Of a DNA stretch of 64,000 nt, positions 21,949 through 33,703 are shown piece after piece (positions within the stretch are counted from its first letter, which is position 1; each line of letters opens with the position of its first letter). The translations under genes were made by a program, and so were the position numbers. The DNA comes from Harmonia axyridis (Eukaryota > Arthropoda > Insecta > Coleoptera > Coccinellidae). The notes under the pieces are model-generated. The model saw only the letters and a list, made by a program, of their open reading frames with translations, searched no databases and was not told where the DNA came from. Location: assembly GCF_914767665.1 (NCBI RefSeq), contig NC_059502.1, positions 60,618,031-60,682,030 of the forward strand. The letters run 5' to 3'.

Positions 21949-22001
21949 CTTGAACAGTTATGCCAACTTAAAGTTATATACCTCGAAAAAAACACCTGTT
22001 A

Positions 22002-22833
22002 TATACAAAAATGTTCTTATAATGAATTTCATACTCAGTGTTCATCTGTTTGAAATAATAATGATAAGTAACAAAAATAACGTTGCTTCGTTAAACGAAA
22101 TAGCTTAGGTTTCCCCTCCATTGCAAAACTAAAACTGGCCACAATCTAACAAAACCATCCAGATATATGAGAGCGGAAAAATAAGGATCGTCGAACAATT
22201 CTAGCACACCTGATACTACAAAAAACAGATACCAGTGACTTCCACATAAAACGAACGAAAGAAGAAAAAAATTTGCACTTTAATGGCAGCCTAATTGGCA
22301 GTTCCAAGATCGTGAAGTACTGTTGCATCTGCGCCATAATGTTATGGCTCACAAAAACTCTATGTAGGATCTTTGAGGCCCAATTTCTCCTCAATAACTT
22401 CAGAAGGAAAGCGCAATCATTGTTTCTACACCGACTGAAAAAGTTGCATGGAAGGCTGTTGAATGACGAGCAACGCCTAGATTAGCCAGTTTTTTAGCGA
22501 TCTATTCAGAATTCATCGAAAAGTAGTTCACGAGTTCAGCAATGTAGCATCAATCGCGAATAAAAAAATCTTTTGGTCCATTCGACACTTTTGTGACAGA
22601 ACGATAATTAAAATTTTTGTTCGCAACTAATAACAGATTTATCTAGTAGTCGGGTCTCCAGAAATAGCCGAGTCACTGAAGCAATCAACTGTAACATCAA
22701 TTGGAATTCTGTATAATGGATATTGAATTTGCCAATTGGTTGTGTATCGGTTGACCCAACTTGTCCATGTAATATTTACCAGGGCTGTACTCTGAAATTC
22801 TGATGTTCACATTTCCCATTCTAAATCATATAT
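22002..22833. other. no gene seen
   Basis: AT-rich. Short frames at 22146-22394 (minus) and 22273-22485 (plus) are antisense to each other and have no recognisable domain. Confidence 0.45.
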
Positions 22834-23705
22834 ACTGTGTTTTGAGCTTCTCAGACCATTTTCAGAAATAATCCTGAAACACGTCGATTTTTTTATTTTA
22901 ATTTACCGTATTTTAAAATAATTATCTAATATACAGGGTGAATTACTTTCGAGTAATGACGTCACCATCATATTTTTAAATGGAACACCCCCATTTTGTC
23001 TCAATTTTCCGATTACTCTAGCTGAGTTGATTCCAAAAATGTATCACATGTTGATTCCAATTGGTACAGGGTGAAAAAAAAACAATGGTTTTGTGTGTGC
23101 TCATAAAGTAACGCGTAACATTCTTTATTAGTTAAATTAACAATATTATCAAAAATACTTATTGTCTAGCGGCAATAAACAAATAATGACATTTCACAAA
23201 AAACTAGACGACTATGTTTTTTTTTTAAATTGATAAGAAATAATTTCTTTCATATTCTGTCTGCTAGACCATAAGTACCAAACATGTTTGGAAACAGCTC
23301 ATTTTTATTAATCTAAAAATGTAACAAACTACAGGGTGTTACATTCAAAGCAATTGCCGCTAGACAATAAGTATTTTTGATGATATTGTTAATTTAACTA
23401 ATAAAGAATGTTAATTTCTGAGCACACACAATATTGTATTTTTTCCACCCTGTACCAATTGGAATCAACATGTGATAAATTTGTGGAATCAGCTCAGCTA
23501 GAGTAATCGGAAAATTGAGACAAAATGGGGGTGTTCCATTTGAAAAAAATGACGGTGACGTCATTACTCGAAAGTATTTCACCCTGTATATTAGATTATT
23601 ATTTTAAAATACGGTAAATCAAAATAAAAATCGACGTGTTTCAGGATTATTCTTAAAATGGTCTGTTTAGCTAAAAATGACTTTGTTATTTTACGGACAC
23701 AGTGT
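22834..23705. mobile_element. 0.87-kb MITE with long nested inverted repeats, copy 2
   Basis: Same structure and sequence as 12393-13267, with internal blocks TACAGGGTGAATTACTTTCG, GTATCACATGTTGATTCC, the TTATTGTCTAGCGGCAAT pair and the central ACTACAGGGTGTTACATTC. The right end TTTTACGGACACAGTGTATA is intact. The left end (TATACTGTGTTTTGAGC) has diverged. Noncoding. Confidence 0.87.
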
Positions 23706-23706
23706 A

Positions 23707-24959
23707 TAGCCTGGTATAGTCTATCCAAAGACACTTGGAGGAAGCCAGAATATCTCGATTAGTGAAGGGTTGTCCAAGTTTCCAGAAATTCCTTTGGGGC
23801 AAGTGAATTTATTGCCTAAAAATATTTTCAAATACACCCTGGTATTTAGCGGATCGCAGTATCCACTTCGAAGGAACATCTATGGCCAAGCGTTTTAATG
23901 GACTAGTTCAAGTGACTTTGGATATACCATACTAGTGATTCTGTTGGATTTTGGTTCAAAATTCTGGGAAATGAATCCTGAACATCATTCGAAGAAGCAA
24001 ATTCAATCGATTCACTCATTATTATCGATATTTAGTTTCAGTAACATATTTCTTACAGCTTCTTTCCGAAATGCTTCTAACTGCAAAATGCACCTTTTAT
24101 ATATTTTTGATTTCAATAAGTTTCTTCGAAAAAGTTATAGGTTTCAAGAAGAAGTAATCTATGCGATTCAAGTATATTACTGAATCAATTTATTCTGAAT
24201 ATCTGTGTAATTTTTTTCAAAGATTAAAGAATAATTCGAAAGAAATAATTTATCAATTCAAGCAGTCTTCTAGAGGTTAATATAGACCTCATATATACAC
24301 CGAATTCAGGTACTCTGAAGGCACTCGATTTTTGGTAGATTCAAGAATTTTCTTTCGTTTTGAACTCAGTTCTTGTTTATTCAGAACGATAAATCGAAGC
24401 AGATATAACAAATTTGCTACATCCAAAATTGAAACGTAATCCTCCAATTGGTCCAAAATTGTGACATGTCGATGTTTTTGTGGACAACTTCGAATTTCAG
24501 AGACGATATTCCTCAGCCATACCCATCATTATTGCAGCGTTCAATTGGCGCCTCAGGTCTAAAGTATTCCCGAATAGTTTTGATTGCGGAAGGTTAAATG
24601 TGAACGTTTGTTCAACATAAGATACCGTTAAATTTATCATCTCCGCTCATCAGTTCTTGCAACGTACCTACAATAAATAATATTTTCCTTCGATGGAGAT
24701 CGTAATTAATAAATTAGCATATGGAGGAATATCTCATGAGGCAAGGAATATAATGACTCATTGTGAGGATTATATGGGCATAAGTTGGATCGTTCTTGAT
24801 CAATCTGTACAAGTGGTATGAATATGTTCATTATGCAATAATATGAATACGCGAATTGGATATGAATGCATGTATGTAAAAAATGAAGAAGAAAGACTCA
24901 TAACAGTAGAAATGTGCCAATAATAGAAATGGACAGAGGAAGAATTAGACTTAACGAGA
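23707..24959. other. no gene seen
   Basis: AT-rich, without supported features. The frame at 23935-24183 lacks recognisable content. Confidence 0.45.
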
Positions 24960-25302
24960 TCTCTTTAAGTTCATGAGGAAATTGAAGCCTCATAGATTAC
25001 CTTCAAACATTATATGATGCAGCCTTCAACAACCAATTTAGTAGAGAGTAGTTCAGAGTTAAGATACTAGGACTGATGTCGACAAGAAGGAAACTTAAAT
25101 CAGGAGTACCTTAAGGGTCTAAGTCTAAATGAATTACCTACTTTCAATATTTTTTAAAAATTTTTTAGAGACAACGAGCCAGAAATCATACTTTAAAGAT
25201 GATGCTGCCATATATTGAAGGAGCAAATTGAATTTGAGTTGGATGAAGTCCTGAATTATTTAGAATTATGGATATTGAATCTAAGTCCAATTGGAATAGA
25301 AG
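24960..25302 (+). pseudogene. decayed non-LTR reverse transcriptase fragment
   Basis: Translated piecewise, the DNA gives RKLKSGVP followed by a stop where Gln is expected and then GS (about 25089-25115). It continues to RDNEPEII (about 25170) and YFKDDAAIY (about 25189-25215), the last being a mutated form of the catalytic F/Y-A-D-D box, then ELDEVLNYLELW (about 25240). The order fits the palm of a Jockey-like reverse transcriptase. Stops and frame changes are frequent. The fragment ends exactly where the rosa-like copy D begins at a TA, so that element may have interrupted it. Confidence 0.6.
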
Positions 25303-25304
25303 TA

Positions 25305-26179
25305 AAGGGTGTTTTTTTTTAGAGCTATAGAACTTTAAATTGCAATAAAACAACGATGGATTATTCGATTGACATGAATTTCATTTATCCGCAAGATAAT
25401 CTTGTGGCATTACATTTCAAATATGATTTCTGGCATATGACCGCCACGGCTGGCTCGGATGTAGTCCAATCTGGACGACCAATTTTCGATGACTTTTTCC
25501 AACATTTGTGACTTATCCGCATAGACCAATGACTTTACATAGCCCCACAGAAAGTAATCTAGCGTTGTTAAATTACAAGATCTTGAAGGCCAATTCACAG
25601 GTCTAAAACGTGAAATTAGGCGGTCACCAAACGTGTCTTTCAATAAATCGATTGTGGCACGAGCTGTGTGACATGTTGCGCCGTCTTGTTGGAACCACAG
25701 CTCCTGAACATCATGGTTGTTCAATTCAGGAATGGAAAAGTTAGTAATTATGGCTCTATATCGATCACCATTGACTGTAACGTTCTGGCCATCATCGTTT
25801 TCGAAGAAGTACGGACCAATGATTCCACCAGCCCATAAAGCGCACCAAACAGTCGATTTTTCTGGATGTGACGGTGTTTCGACATACACTTGAGGATTAG
25901 CTTCACTCCAAATGCGGCAGTTTTGTTTGTTGACGTAGCCATTCAACAAGAAGTGCGCTCCATCGCTAAACAAAATAAAATCGACGTAGTGCGCGATACG
26001 TATTCCGCACAGAACCATTATTTTCGAAATAAAATTGCATTATTTGCAAGCGTTGTTTAGGCGTATTCATGATGAATTGCCAAACCAAACCGAGAATAAA
26101 TCACTTGACAGCCGTTGAATCGGGCGCCATCTTGAACAGTAATGCCAACTTAAAGTTATATACCTCGAAAAAAACACCC
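25305..26179 (-). mobile_element. rosa-like DD41D element, copy D
   Basis: Both terminal repeats are present with TA on each side (25303-25304 and 26180-26181). It has the long-form junction. An additional deletion of about 66 bases near 25510 removes the segment between two TTGTG copies, so the Leu-Asp-His-Leu stretch before the C-terminus is lost in frame. Confidence 0.9.
25410..26018 (-). pseudogene. rosa-like transposase catalytic region, in-frame internal loss
   Basis: One open frame of 202 codons. It begins upstream of ILFSDGAHFLLNGYVNKQ (first Asp), continues to WFQQDGATCHTARAT (second) and SCNLTTLDYFLWGY (third), then jumps from VYADKSQ to MLEKVIENW because of the ~66-base loss. Catalytic residues are present but the N-terminal DNA-binding half is absent from the frame. 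The first codons (MVLCGIRIAHYV) are the old N-terminal coding DNA read in a shifted frame across the deletion junction. Not a functional enzyme. Confidence 0.83.
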
Positions 26180-26411
26180 TATACTTTCGGTTGTGTGAAT
26201 ATATTTGATTTTGTGCCACATAATTGTCATTTTCGAGAAGTGTTGCATGAAGAAAGTCCAAAAACCTTCGAAGACTCTGATGAGGTTCCGTGCCAAACAC
26301 AAAAGGAGCTTTCTTCATCATTAGTAGTTACCCGCGAAGGGTAACTCTTTATTAATTGAAGCCAAGGGACAAGTGATTAAAATGGATCCCCAAAGAAAAT
26401 AGTCATGGGGA

Positions 26412-26610
26412 CAGCCCACCGTATTCCCTAGATACTGCACCATCAGATTATTACTTGTTCCGGTCGATGGCACATGATCTGGCTCATCACCACTCATATA
26501 AAGACATCTAAAAATGGCTTGGTTCGTTGATAGCCTCAAAAGATGAACACTTTTACCGTAACGATATTCGCGCTCTACCAGAAAGTTTTGGGTAATAATG
26601 GGCAATAATG
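26412..26610 (+). pseudogene. mariner transposase C-terminal fragment
   Basis: The plus strand encodes SPPYSLDTAPSDYYLFRSMA, then HDLAHHHSYKDI, a stop, KWLGSLIASKDEHFYRNDIR and ALPE. This is the third-Asp block and C-terminal tail of a mariner (DD34D-type) transposase. It is a different lineage from the one at 7091, closer to the fragment at 33283. No ends can be seen. It is unfunctional. Confidence 0.72.
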
Positions 26611-26614
26611 GTAC

Positions 26615-28773
26615 TGCCTCTTAAGATAGAATGATGTGAGTAAAGTGTAGAAACCATAAAATGGTAACTCGTCTCTTTGAATTTCATATTTCTGTTTCAT
26701 CAGACACCAATTTCAAAACTCCTTAAAAGACTTTTCGTAAATATTCCGGAATTTTTGTGGTAACTTATCCACCACTTTTTTTGCAGATACTCCTATAATA
26801 GTTTCATCACATATTTTTGCAATATTTACTTGAAAACAACTTAGGATATACGAGCAATCTTTTGAGAATCTCACAATGGCAAGATGGTTACTTGGTAATC
26901 AAATTTAGTTCTGGATGCCATCCAGATTTTTGTATTTCTTGAATTGGAAATCGTTGATAAGTGCATAGTTGGATCATGCCAAAAAACATATTTGCACCTC
27001 GCGAATGCTTCATTGCTTTGAACCTACATTGGACTAAAAACGCACCTTAGAATTCAAATGTTACTCTTGTCCATGAAAATTCTCAACCATTTCAATGATG
27101 AATAAATCAAGACCAAACAAAGTTGGTTGTCGTCTCTACACAGGAACCAAGTGGATTGATATATGGGGAACCTTGAACGTCATGCAACTGCATCAACTTA
27201 CCTACCTTGTATGTCATTTATTCTTGATTCAATTCTCTAACTATGGTAAAGTGAGTCGTTAATATAGAAGTTTTTTCTTGATTGAAAATGGTCTTATTCA
27301 TTATCGCCCACTTCATCTATCCACATATTTATTCCTTCAGACCGAAATCTGGTGGTATTGACAAGCTGTGCGGTACTTCATTTTAAACGTTCCAAATGGC
27401 ATCAGTCACCATAACCTATAATCTACCACATAATCCGCTGTTACATCAGAGAGAGAGAGAGAGAGACCGGATTTTGGATCAATACATCCTCCGATGGAAA
27501 CTGCACGTGGTTCCTCCTCACCCACCAAGTTTACGGTACCGTTAATCAAAATTACGAGGTACAAGAGGAGAAGACGAATGCCCCAGGAACGATTTCGATC
27601 TCGGTCTCTTCATTGTTGGCGCGGATGAAGTCATAAACTACGGTAGCGACCCGACACACAAGAGATAAATACGTCTATCTTGCCGGTACCGTAAGGTTCA
27701 CGGTATCTGTTTCTGATTGGAAGATTTTTATCGGTATACCGTCGAACGGCTCCGTTTGTAATCGAATTTGATAAGGATTATGAGTTGGATTGCTTCCTCG
27801 TATGAGACAAGTATGCCATCAAGGGGATTCGCTATCTAAGATCGATCTCTAATACGTTATCGAACTAGTATGTACCACTATCTCATCATCCAGCCAAGAG
27901 TCGGTTGGTCCAGTTCAACACCTCATCTTTACTGTGACATTCGCAGTATCGGTTCTTCAGACCATACTCCTTGAGGTTAATTACCATCGACTGTTAGGGC
28001 CCATTTATGACAATGACATGAAAATATCGTTTGCCAGACTGCCACAACATTATCTTCAGAATTTCTCCTTGAATAGGGTGATTCACTGAAAATAAGCGAA
28101 AGTTAAGGGTAGATAGAGGACACTGAGACGGGCCAGAATAACCTCTATTTGAAGGGTCTATAATACTTAATTTTTCCACCAACCAGTGTTCTTTCCAATA
28201 TTTTTGTCTTCCAAACATTGACCATTTTTCTGTCTTCAGATTTCAATATAACATGGCCAGTCTATTTTAATATGTATACTGTAATGATCGCTGTCATTAT
28301 TTTAATGGTTAATCAACAACCTTTAGTTTTCTCTTAAGGAACTAGATCAGCAAAAAAGTTTTTGCTCTTTATTTTCGTTTTTCCTACTGTTTATTATGAT
28401 GACTCCCATTGACAATAAATGAGTTGCATTCTGGAGGAATAATTTCTTTATCTACGGCGCACATACAGCTTCGAGTTAATTTTATCCGTTTCCATTTTTT
28501 TTTGCATTGCCACATTGTTTTAATGGAATGATTGTGTAGTCATATGTTTTATACTTTCCCTTAATACACTGATGGGTTGATCCTAAAACTAAAACTAATA
28601 TATGTCGCTTCTCACTAGTTGCAAAAGGCACCTTCTTAGATCCTTATGTTCTCGAGAGGACACAAATTTCTTCTTTGCGTCTCTTATTTCATTTTTACCA
28701 TTCTCTTGTGCCGTTGGCTTTGGGGCAAGCTTAACATCTCCTGAACTGTTTCTCTACAGTTGCATAGCGTAGA
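26615..28773. other. no gene seen; GA repeat and a GC-richer island
   Basis: A (GA)n run lies at 27449-27467. Around 27470-27770 the DNA is richer in GC and contains GGTACCG-like palindromic words (GGTACCGTTAATC, GCCGGTACCGTAAGG, GGTATACCGTCG). It may be conserved regulatory DNA. The rest is AT-rich and without supported genes. Confidence 0.35.
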
Positions 28774-29107
28774 AAGATCTTGTGATTTAACACCGCTAGA
28801 CTACTTTCTGTGGGGTTATGTAAAGTCATTGGTCTATGCGGATAAGCCACAAACCCTTGACCATTTGGAAGACAACATTCGCCGTGTTATTGCCGATATA
28901 CGGCCACAAATTTTGGAAAAAGTAATCAAAAATTGGACGTCCAGATTGGACTACATCCGAGCCAGCCGTGGCGGTCATATGCCAGAAATCATATTTAAAA
29001 TGTAATGCCACAAGATTATCTTGCGGATAAATAAAATTCATGTCTATCGAATAATCCATCGTTGTTTTATTGCAATTTAAAGTTCTATAGCTCTAAAAAA
29101 AAACACC
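28774..29107 (+). mobile_element. rosa-like DD41D element, 3' fragment (copy H)
   Basis: This holds only the last third of the element. Homology starts abruptly at AGATCTTGTGATTTAACACC and runs to the right terminal repeat (CTCTAAAAAAAAACACCC). The frame 28760-29005 encodes CDLTPLDYFLWGYVKS (third catalytic Asp) to the C-terminus EIIFKM without a stop. The 5' part is missing, probably by deletion after insertion. Confidence 0.87.
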
Positions 29108-29289
29108 CTTCATATGACGCCAAAACAAAATTACTGATGTGTTAAAATATATGTTTAAGCTTGGATCATGATGTTTTGGATATGTCAAAGCGACCAACAC
29201 TTACTGCAGAAGCCATTTATAGACAAACAGCGATAACTTGGCTGCTAGGACGTTAAGATTGGATGAACTGATAAAGCTAACTTCAGATA

Positions 29290-29765
29290 ATGTCCAGGAC
29301 TTGGGATTGCCCATCTCAATGTCTGTTAATAATACCAAAAGTTATGGTTATGAGGCTTTTAAGAAGAATCTCTAATAAAAACTGTTCTATTGATTATGAT
29401 ACCATTTGTAATCAGTACATGATTCTGCGTAAAGAGAAAACAGTGTGTAATAGAAATAGATTAGCGCATGCGATGAGGGGTGCGAAATATGAGCTTCAGA
29501 GGTTGATATTAGAAGGTAAGATACGGTGCAGAAGATCGGTGTGCAGAAGACAAAATTCTTGGCTGAAGGATTTAAGAAGATGGTTCGATTGCACCTCCAC
29601 CGACATTTTTAGGGCAGCTACATCTAGAATTTTGATTGCCAGATGGATCGCCAACCTTTGTAACGTTACAATTGCCCATGAGACTCTAAAGACTAATTTC
29701 TAGGGGTGGTTTAGCTCATTTGGCAACAAAACTCCTACCCAGGTTTTTACAAATTTAATAAAATT
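29290..29765 (+). mobile_element. 3' end of an RTE-like non-LTR retrotransposon
   Basis: The 137-codon frame 29290-29703 ends with LAHAMRGAKYELQRLILEGK, then RSVCRRQNSWLKDLRRWFDC, TSTDIFRAATSR and IARWIANL. This is the characteristic C-terminal tail after the reverse transcriptase of RTE-type and related elements (pattern GHxMRxxKYELLxLIxxGK...GRRxxSWLxxLRxW...IA.MIANLR). Upstream there is a partial MRLLRRIS block. The 3' region follows to about 29765. The catalytic domains are absent. The clade call is by eye. Confidence 0.68.
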
Positions 29766-30469
29766 AAAGTATACAATGATTGATCCTTTTCACTCTAAAC
29801 AAATAATGAAATAGAAACTTAACTTAAATCGGTTTTAAATGAGATACTCTGCTATTAGGATGGAACCTCTTCTGTAAATTATCTTCAGCCTTCTGAACAC
29901 CAGTTCTTATCAGGAAGCTATAGTTTCTGTTGTTCCAATCCCACGGGAGGTTTTCTTTGTTCCAATCCCACGGTAAGTGCGAGAATCCCGACACAATTCT
30001 CGCCGATAAATCAGATTCCAAATCTCAAATTGAATTAATAATGACTGAAATCTAAATCTTAGGTACGTATTCTTGCTGAAGTCTCAATAATCATTGAAAA
30101 TCTTTCAGAAGATTCTCTCTAGATCCGCTCATCTGCGTTCCGAACGATGGTACACGATATGATACGATTAATTGACAAATTACCGCGTCTTCGGAAATTC
30201 CAGTAGCGTAACATGGAATGAAGCGTGCAAAATCGTTGCACCTTCTTTAGGAGACGGCGTACGCCAGTAGGTAAAATCACTTTTGGAGGATTGAGGAACG
30301 AAATAAGCTGAATGCCTCAGATTACCCGATTATGCTTTGGACGCTCATCAACATCTTTGCTGGGCGATCCAAATGCTGAGCATATTAGAGTTATTGAGAA
30401 TATTTGTGTGGAGAAACGCTTCTGAGGGAGTAAAATATGATAATATGGGTTGGGCAACCACATTTTTTC
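29766..30469. other. no gene seen; possible LTR remnant upstream of the primer-binding site
   Basis: A short direct repeat TTCCAATCCCACGG occurs twice at about 29934-29970. The sequence up to 30469 could include the 3' part of an LTR that would end at the primer-binding site at 30470, but no second LTR copy was found in the window. Confidence 0.3.
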
Positions 30470-30487
30470 TGGCGCCCAACGTGGGGC
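30470..30487 (+). other. tRNA-Lys primer-binding site of an LTR retrotransposon
   Basis: TGGCGCCCAACGTGGGGC is exactly complementary to the last 18 nucleotides, including CCA, of the tRNA-Lys(CTT) sequence seen at 61651-61726 in this window. LTR retrotransposons of the Ty3/gypsy type often prime reverse transcription from this tRNA and place the site just after the 5' LTR. The match extends for 18 nt and then stops, as expected of such a site. No gag or pol was recognised downstream, so the element is a remnant. Confidence 0.7.
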
Positions 30488-31514
30488 GTCTGAATGGAAA
30501 GTTGCAAATCCTTTGGTGCGTTTCTCTAATCACAACCAGCATAATAATTGACGCACACCCCGGTGGGCATAGAACAAACAACACATAAATTCCATCGATT
30601 ATTCCCGTCTCTACATCTCTCGGCCCAGTTAATGAAGACCTAAAAGAGGGGGGGGGGAATCGAACAAACCGTCGAATTGATATCGGTTAATTAATATTTA
30701 TGCGGAGATAGGGAGAACGCCAAGAACTGATTTACGTCCCGATCGGCCAGATAGGAATGAATTACGACATGGCTACCGTAAACCAGAATCCGAACAATTA
30801 CCAGCAGCCGCAGCAGTAAAGAATCTCGGTCGCAATTAGGAGTAATTGCAGCGACCTTGGTACGCATTTCTCCGGAGCGCATCGCAGCAGGCCGTGCTCT
30901 CCTCGTATCGCGATGCGTTCGACGAGAAACGAGCAGATTTGCATCGTGCAGTGTGCGCGTTTTTTTTCTTCTTCCTTCTTCTTCTTCTCGACTGGCGTAT
31001 GAAGGTCAGTAGAAGGGATTCGGTAATGACGGCTGGTCGTTCCAGTTCCGAAATTTGATGGTAACGATTTGAGATGATACGTGCCAGAGATGGATGGGAG
31101 CATAAAGAAGAACTGGAACATGGAAGGTGGTTAACTGATAAGTGATGTCACCCAATGTTGCCAAGCTTCAAATTATGCGTGTCAAAATAAACACACAAAC
31201 ATAACATAGAGTCTGGATCGAGATATTGAAGGTAAGGTGGCATACATTCGTTGTTGCTTTCATGTATTGATAAAACACTGTTTATTATAGAAGAAATATT
31301 GTGCAAGCAAAGCAATGCTCGATAAGTGTTATTCAGACTCTGCTCCATCGACTACATTGGTTAAAAGCTTGAATTTGAATTTGGCTGTAATGAAGGAGAG
31401 ATTGCTAAGATTGAAACCTATTTCGAAAACATCTTCCTAAAGAAACATTATTCAGAAGTTGAAGGAGCATTGATGTACATGATACCTCCTGAAGAGCGAG
31501 TGAATTTTCTAACC
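30488..31514. other. GC/CpG-richer unique region, no supported gene
   Basis: 30690-31120 is CpG-rich relative to the window and has no repeat homology. A G-run (30649-30657) and a CTT/TTC run (30963-30989) are present. A small open frame at 30756-30818 is discussed in the findings. It may be conserved regulatory DNA or an unrecognised first exon. Confidence 0.35.
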
Positions 31515-31978
31515 CTCAGAGTAATAAAAATAGAAAGAGGGAGCATATGAAATTTTCAGTAAGCAAATTTTGTCCTCAACATTAACTATCAAATTGGACA
31601 TGAAGCGCGCGGAAATAAAAACATATCAGTGATACGATATTTCGCTCAATTCGCGAGTTTCTCCACAAAGAACGCACTAGAAGAGCAAAAGTTTCTAAAC
31701 CTTGGATTTCAGCGGGTAGATATAGAAAATAATGAATATGCTGCTTATAATAAATTCGATAATTAGGAAAAATATCGAAATCCAAATATTCAAATTTGTA
31801 TATTCAAACGGGAATTACTCAAATGAATATATATCATTTCATATAATATAAATTTATAACGATATAGTAAAATTGTGGATTTGAAAATATGTATATCACA
31901 ATTCGACAACATATTCTAACCCTTTGGGGACATATAAAAATTGCGTATACTTCTGCTTTCTATGCTCATTACTCTATG
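31515..31978 (-). mobile_element. P-like MITE (AGAGTAATAAAC family), copy 1, internally deleted
   Basis: A minus-strand member, 464 bp. Ends: CTCAGAGTAATAAAAATAGA on the left and CTATGCTCATTACTCTATG on the right. The 8-bp flanks TTCTAACC and TTTAAACC match at six of eight positions, which fits an old target duplication. About 120 bases around the start codon of the THAP remnant are missing compared with the 45080 copy. Confidence 0.83.
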
Positions 31979-33282
31979 TTTAAACCTATTTCTTATTGAC
32001 TGTTAGTTTCTGTGTATTTCAAACAAAAAACTGAGCATTTAGATCTCTTCTTGAACAACCGTATTCATTAACAAAAACTATTTTAAAGTTCTAACGCAAA
32101 AATTTTCCGTTGAGAGCCCTCACTTTCTAATATGAAGAAGGGCTCAAACATAAGATGATTTTCTTCCATTAAAATGAGACATTCATTCATTACAAATTCA
32201 ATTGAATATCAGAATATCGACAAACTAAAATAGGTAGGTATATTTTATCTTATCGACAATAAAAAAAAAGGCTTGTGAAGTCATGATTTAGGTGAAATTT
32301 CATGAAAGTATGAAGAGCATCTATGTATTTCACTTTACTATATTGTTATAAAAAGCTTTTTTCGGTAAAATTTTGGTTCAATACTGAAATTTCAGCTCTA
32401 CCAAATGCTGCTTGCGCATGCATGTGGAAAGACAAGAAATGGTAGTATCACGGCTATTGGCGAAGTATATTTCATCAAAATTATTTTATATGGCAAGATG
32501 AGGAAAATCATATTATGTACTTCGAATGAATTAAACCGAAATCTCAAATGTATAATAAAAAGTACCTTTGCTTTTCAATTTTTGAAATTGACGAATAGAA
32601 ATATCTCTTCAGGGAATAGAAAAAACGAAATAACATTAATGAAAATGAGAACGTAAACAGAATTTTCAGTATGTATTTTCATCTGGTGGAAAATATCCTA
32701 GTAAATCGTACTATCCCTCGTACTATCCATGATATATAATTGAGATCTAACATACCTATATCGCTATATCCATACATCTCGATTACGTGTATCCAAACAT
32801 AATAACTCGATTCATTTTTGTTCTCTTTATTGATAGTAACTGACTTATGCACTTCCACAATCTCACAAACTTCAAATGCACCAACTATCTTGCAATTATG
32901 ACGGTAAATATCGTTTTAAACGAAGTAGACAATTCCACGTGGAAGTTAAAAGTGTTTTCCTTATCTTATTAGACGTCGTTCACTTCAAATAACATGAGTT
33001 ATATTTTGTCAGAAATCCGATCGAGAAACGTGACATTGCTAGTCACGTTGGTTAAATCTCGTGGAAAAAAAAAACAACTGTTCTTGTGAAGTGTGAAAGT
33101 TATTGGAATTGTTACTTTGATATTGAAGTTTGGAAAAAACATTATAGGTTGAGTTGCCATCAGTATTCAGCATTAAATTAGGAAACACATCGAAAAATAA
33201 CAGGAGACCTCAAGTCTGTAGAAGTAGAACTAAACGAGAAAAAAAAAACAAATCAGGAAGTGGATATATAAAATTCATTTTC
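31979..33282. other. no gene seen
   Basis: AT-rich. The frame at 32405-32656 is not recognisable. Nothing else is supported. Confidence 0.45.
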
Positions 33283-33698
33283 GGCGTAATGTATTATGAG
33301 TTGTTGAAACCGAATGAAATAATCGAACGCAATTGATGCGTTTGAGCAAAGCGTTGAAAGACAAACGGTCGCAATAAAACGAGAGACATGATAAAGTGTC
33401 ATACAGTATGACAATGCTCAACCCCATATTGCGAAAGTGGTCAAGACATACGTTGAAATGGGAAGTCCTACCTCACCCGCCGTATTCTTCAGACGTTGCT
33501 TCCTCAGATTATCACTTGTTTCGATTAATGGCACATGATCTGGCCGACCAGCCCTTCTGATCTTATGAAGAAGTGAAAAATTGGATCGATTCGTGGATCG
33601 CTTCAAAAGATGACCAGTTTTTTCAACGCGGGATTCGTACGCTGTCCGGACGATGGCAAAAAGTAGTGGCCAGCGACGGACAATAGTTTGAATCATAA
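33283..33698 (+). pseudogene. mariner transposase C-terminal half, broken
   Basis: A decayed DD34D-type mariner. It begins with GVMYYELLKPNEII (about 33286), then LSKALKDKRSQ, a stop and ERHDK, DNAQPHIAKVVKTY (second Asp, about 33411), and after a short loss LKWEVLPHPPYSSDVASSDY (third Asp, about 33452). The tail is SYEEVKNWIDSWIASKDDQF, then FQRGIRTLSGRWQKVVASDG and a premature stop. At least two stops and two frame changes are visible. The coding region ends three bases before the TA at which rosa-like copy E is inserted. Confidence 0.8.
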
Positions 33699-33703
33699 AT
33701 GTA

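Larger units (their letters stand above)
21073..21999 (-). mobile_element. rosa-like DD41D element, copy C (complete ends)
   Basis: A 927-bp copy with both terminal repeats: AAGGGTGTTTTTTTAGAGCT at the left and, in reverse complement at the right, CAGGTGTTTTTTTCGAGGTA. TA flanks both sides (21071-21072 and 22000-22001). It has the short-form deletion junction at about 21788-21805, shared with copy A. It is the best preserved copy of the family in this window. Confidence 0.93.

Noticed and set aside
26067..26344. Frames spanning the right end of rosa-like copy D into flanking DNA
   Set aside because: They are fusions across the insertion boundary and carry no conserved motif beyond it.
27449..27467. 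(GA)n run as a possible regulatory GAGA site
   Set aside because: A simple repeat; no promoter context can be shown.
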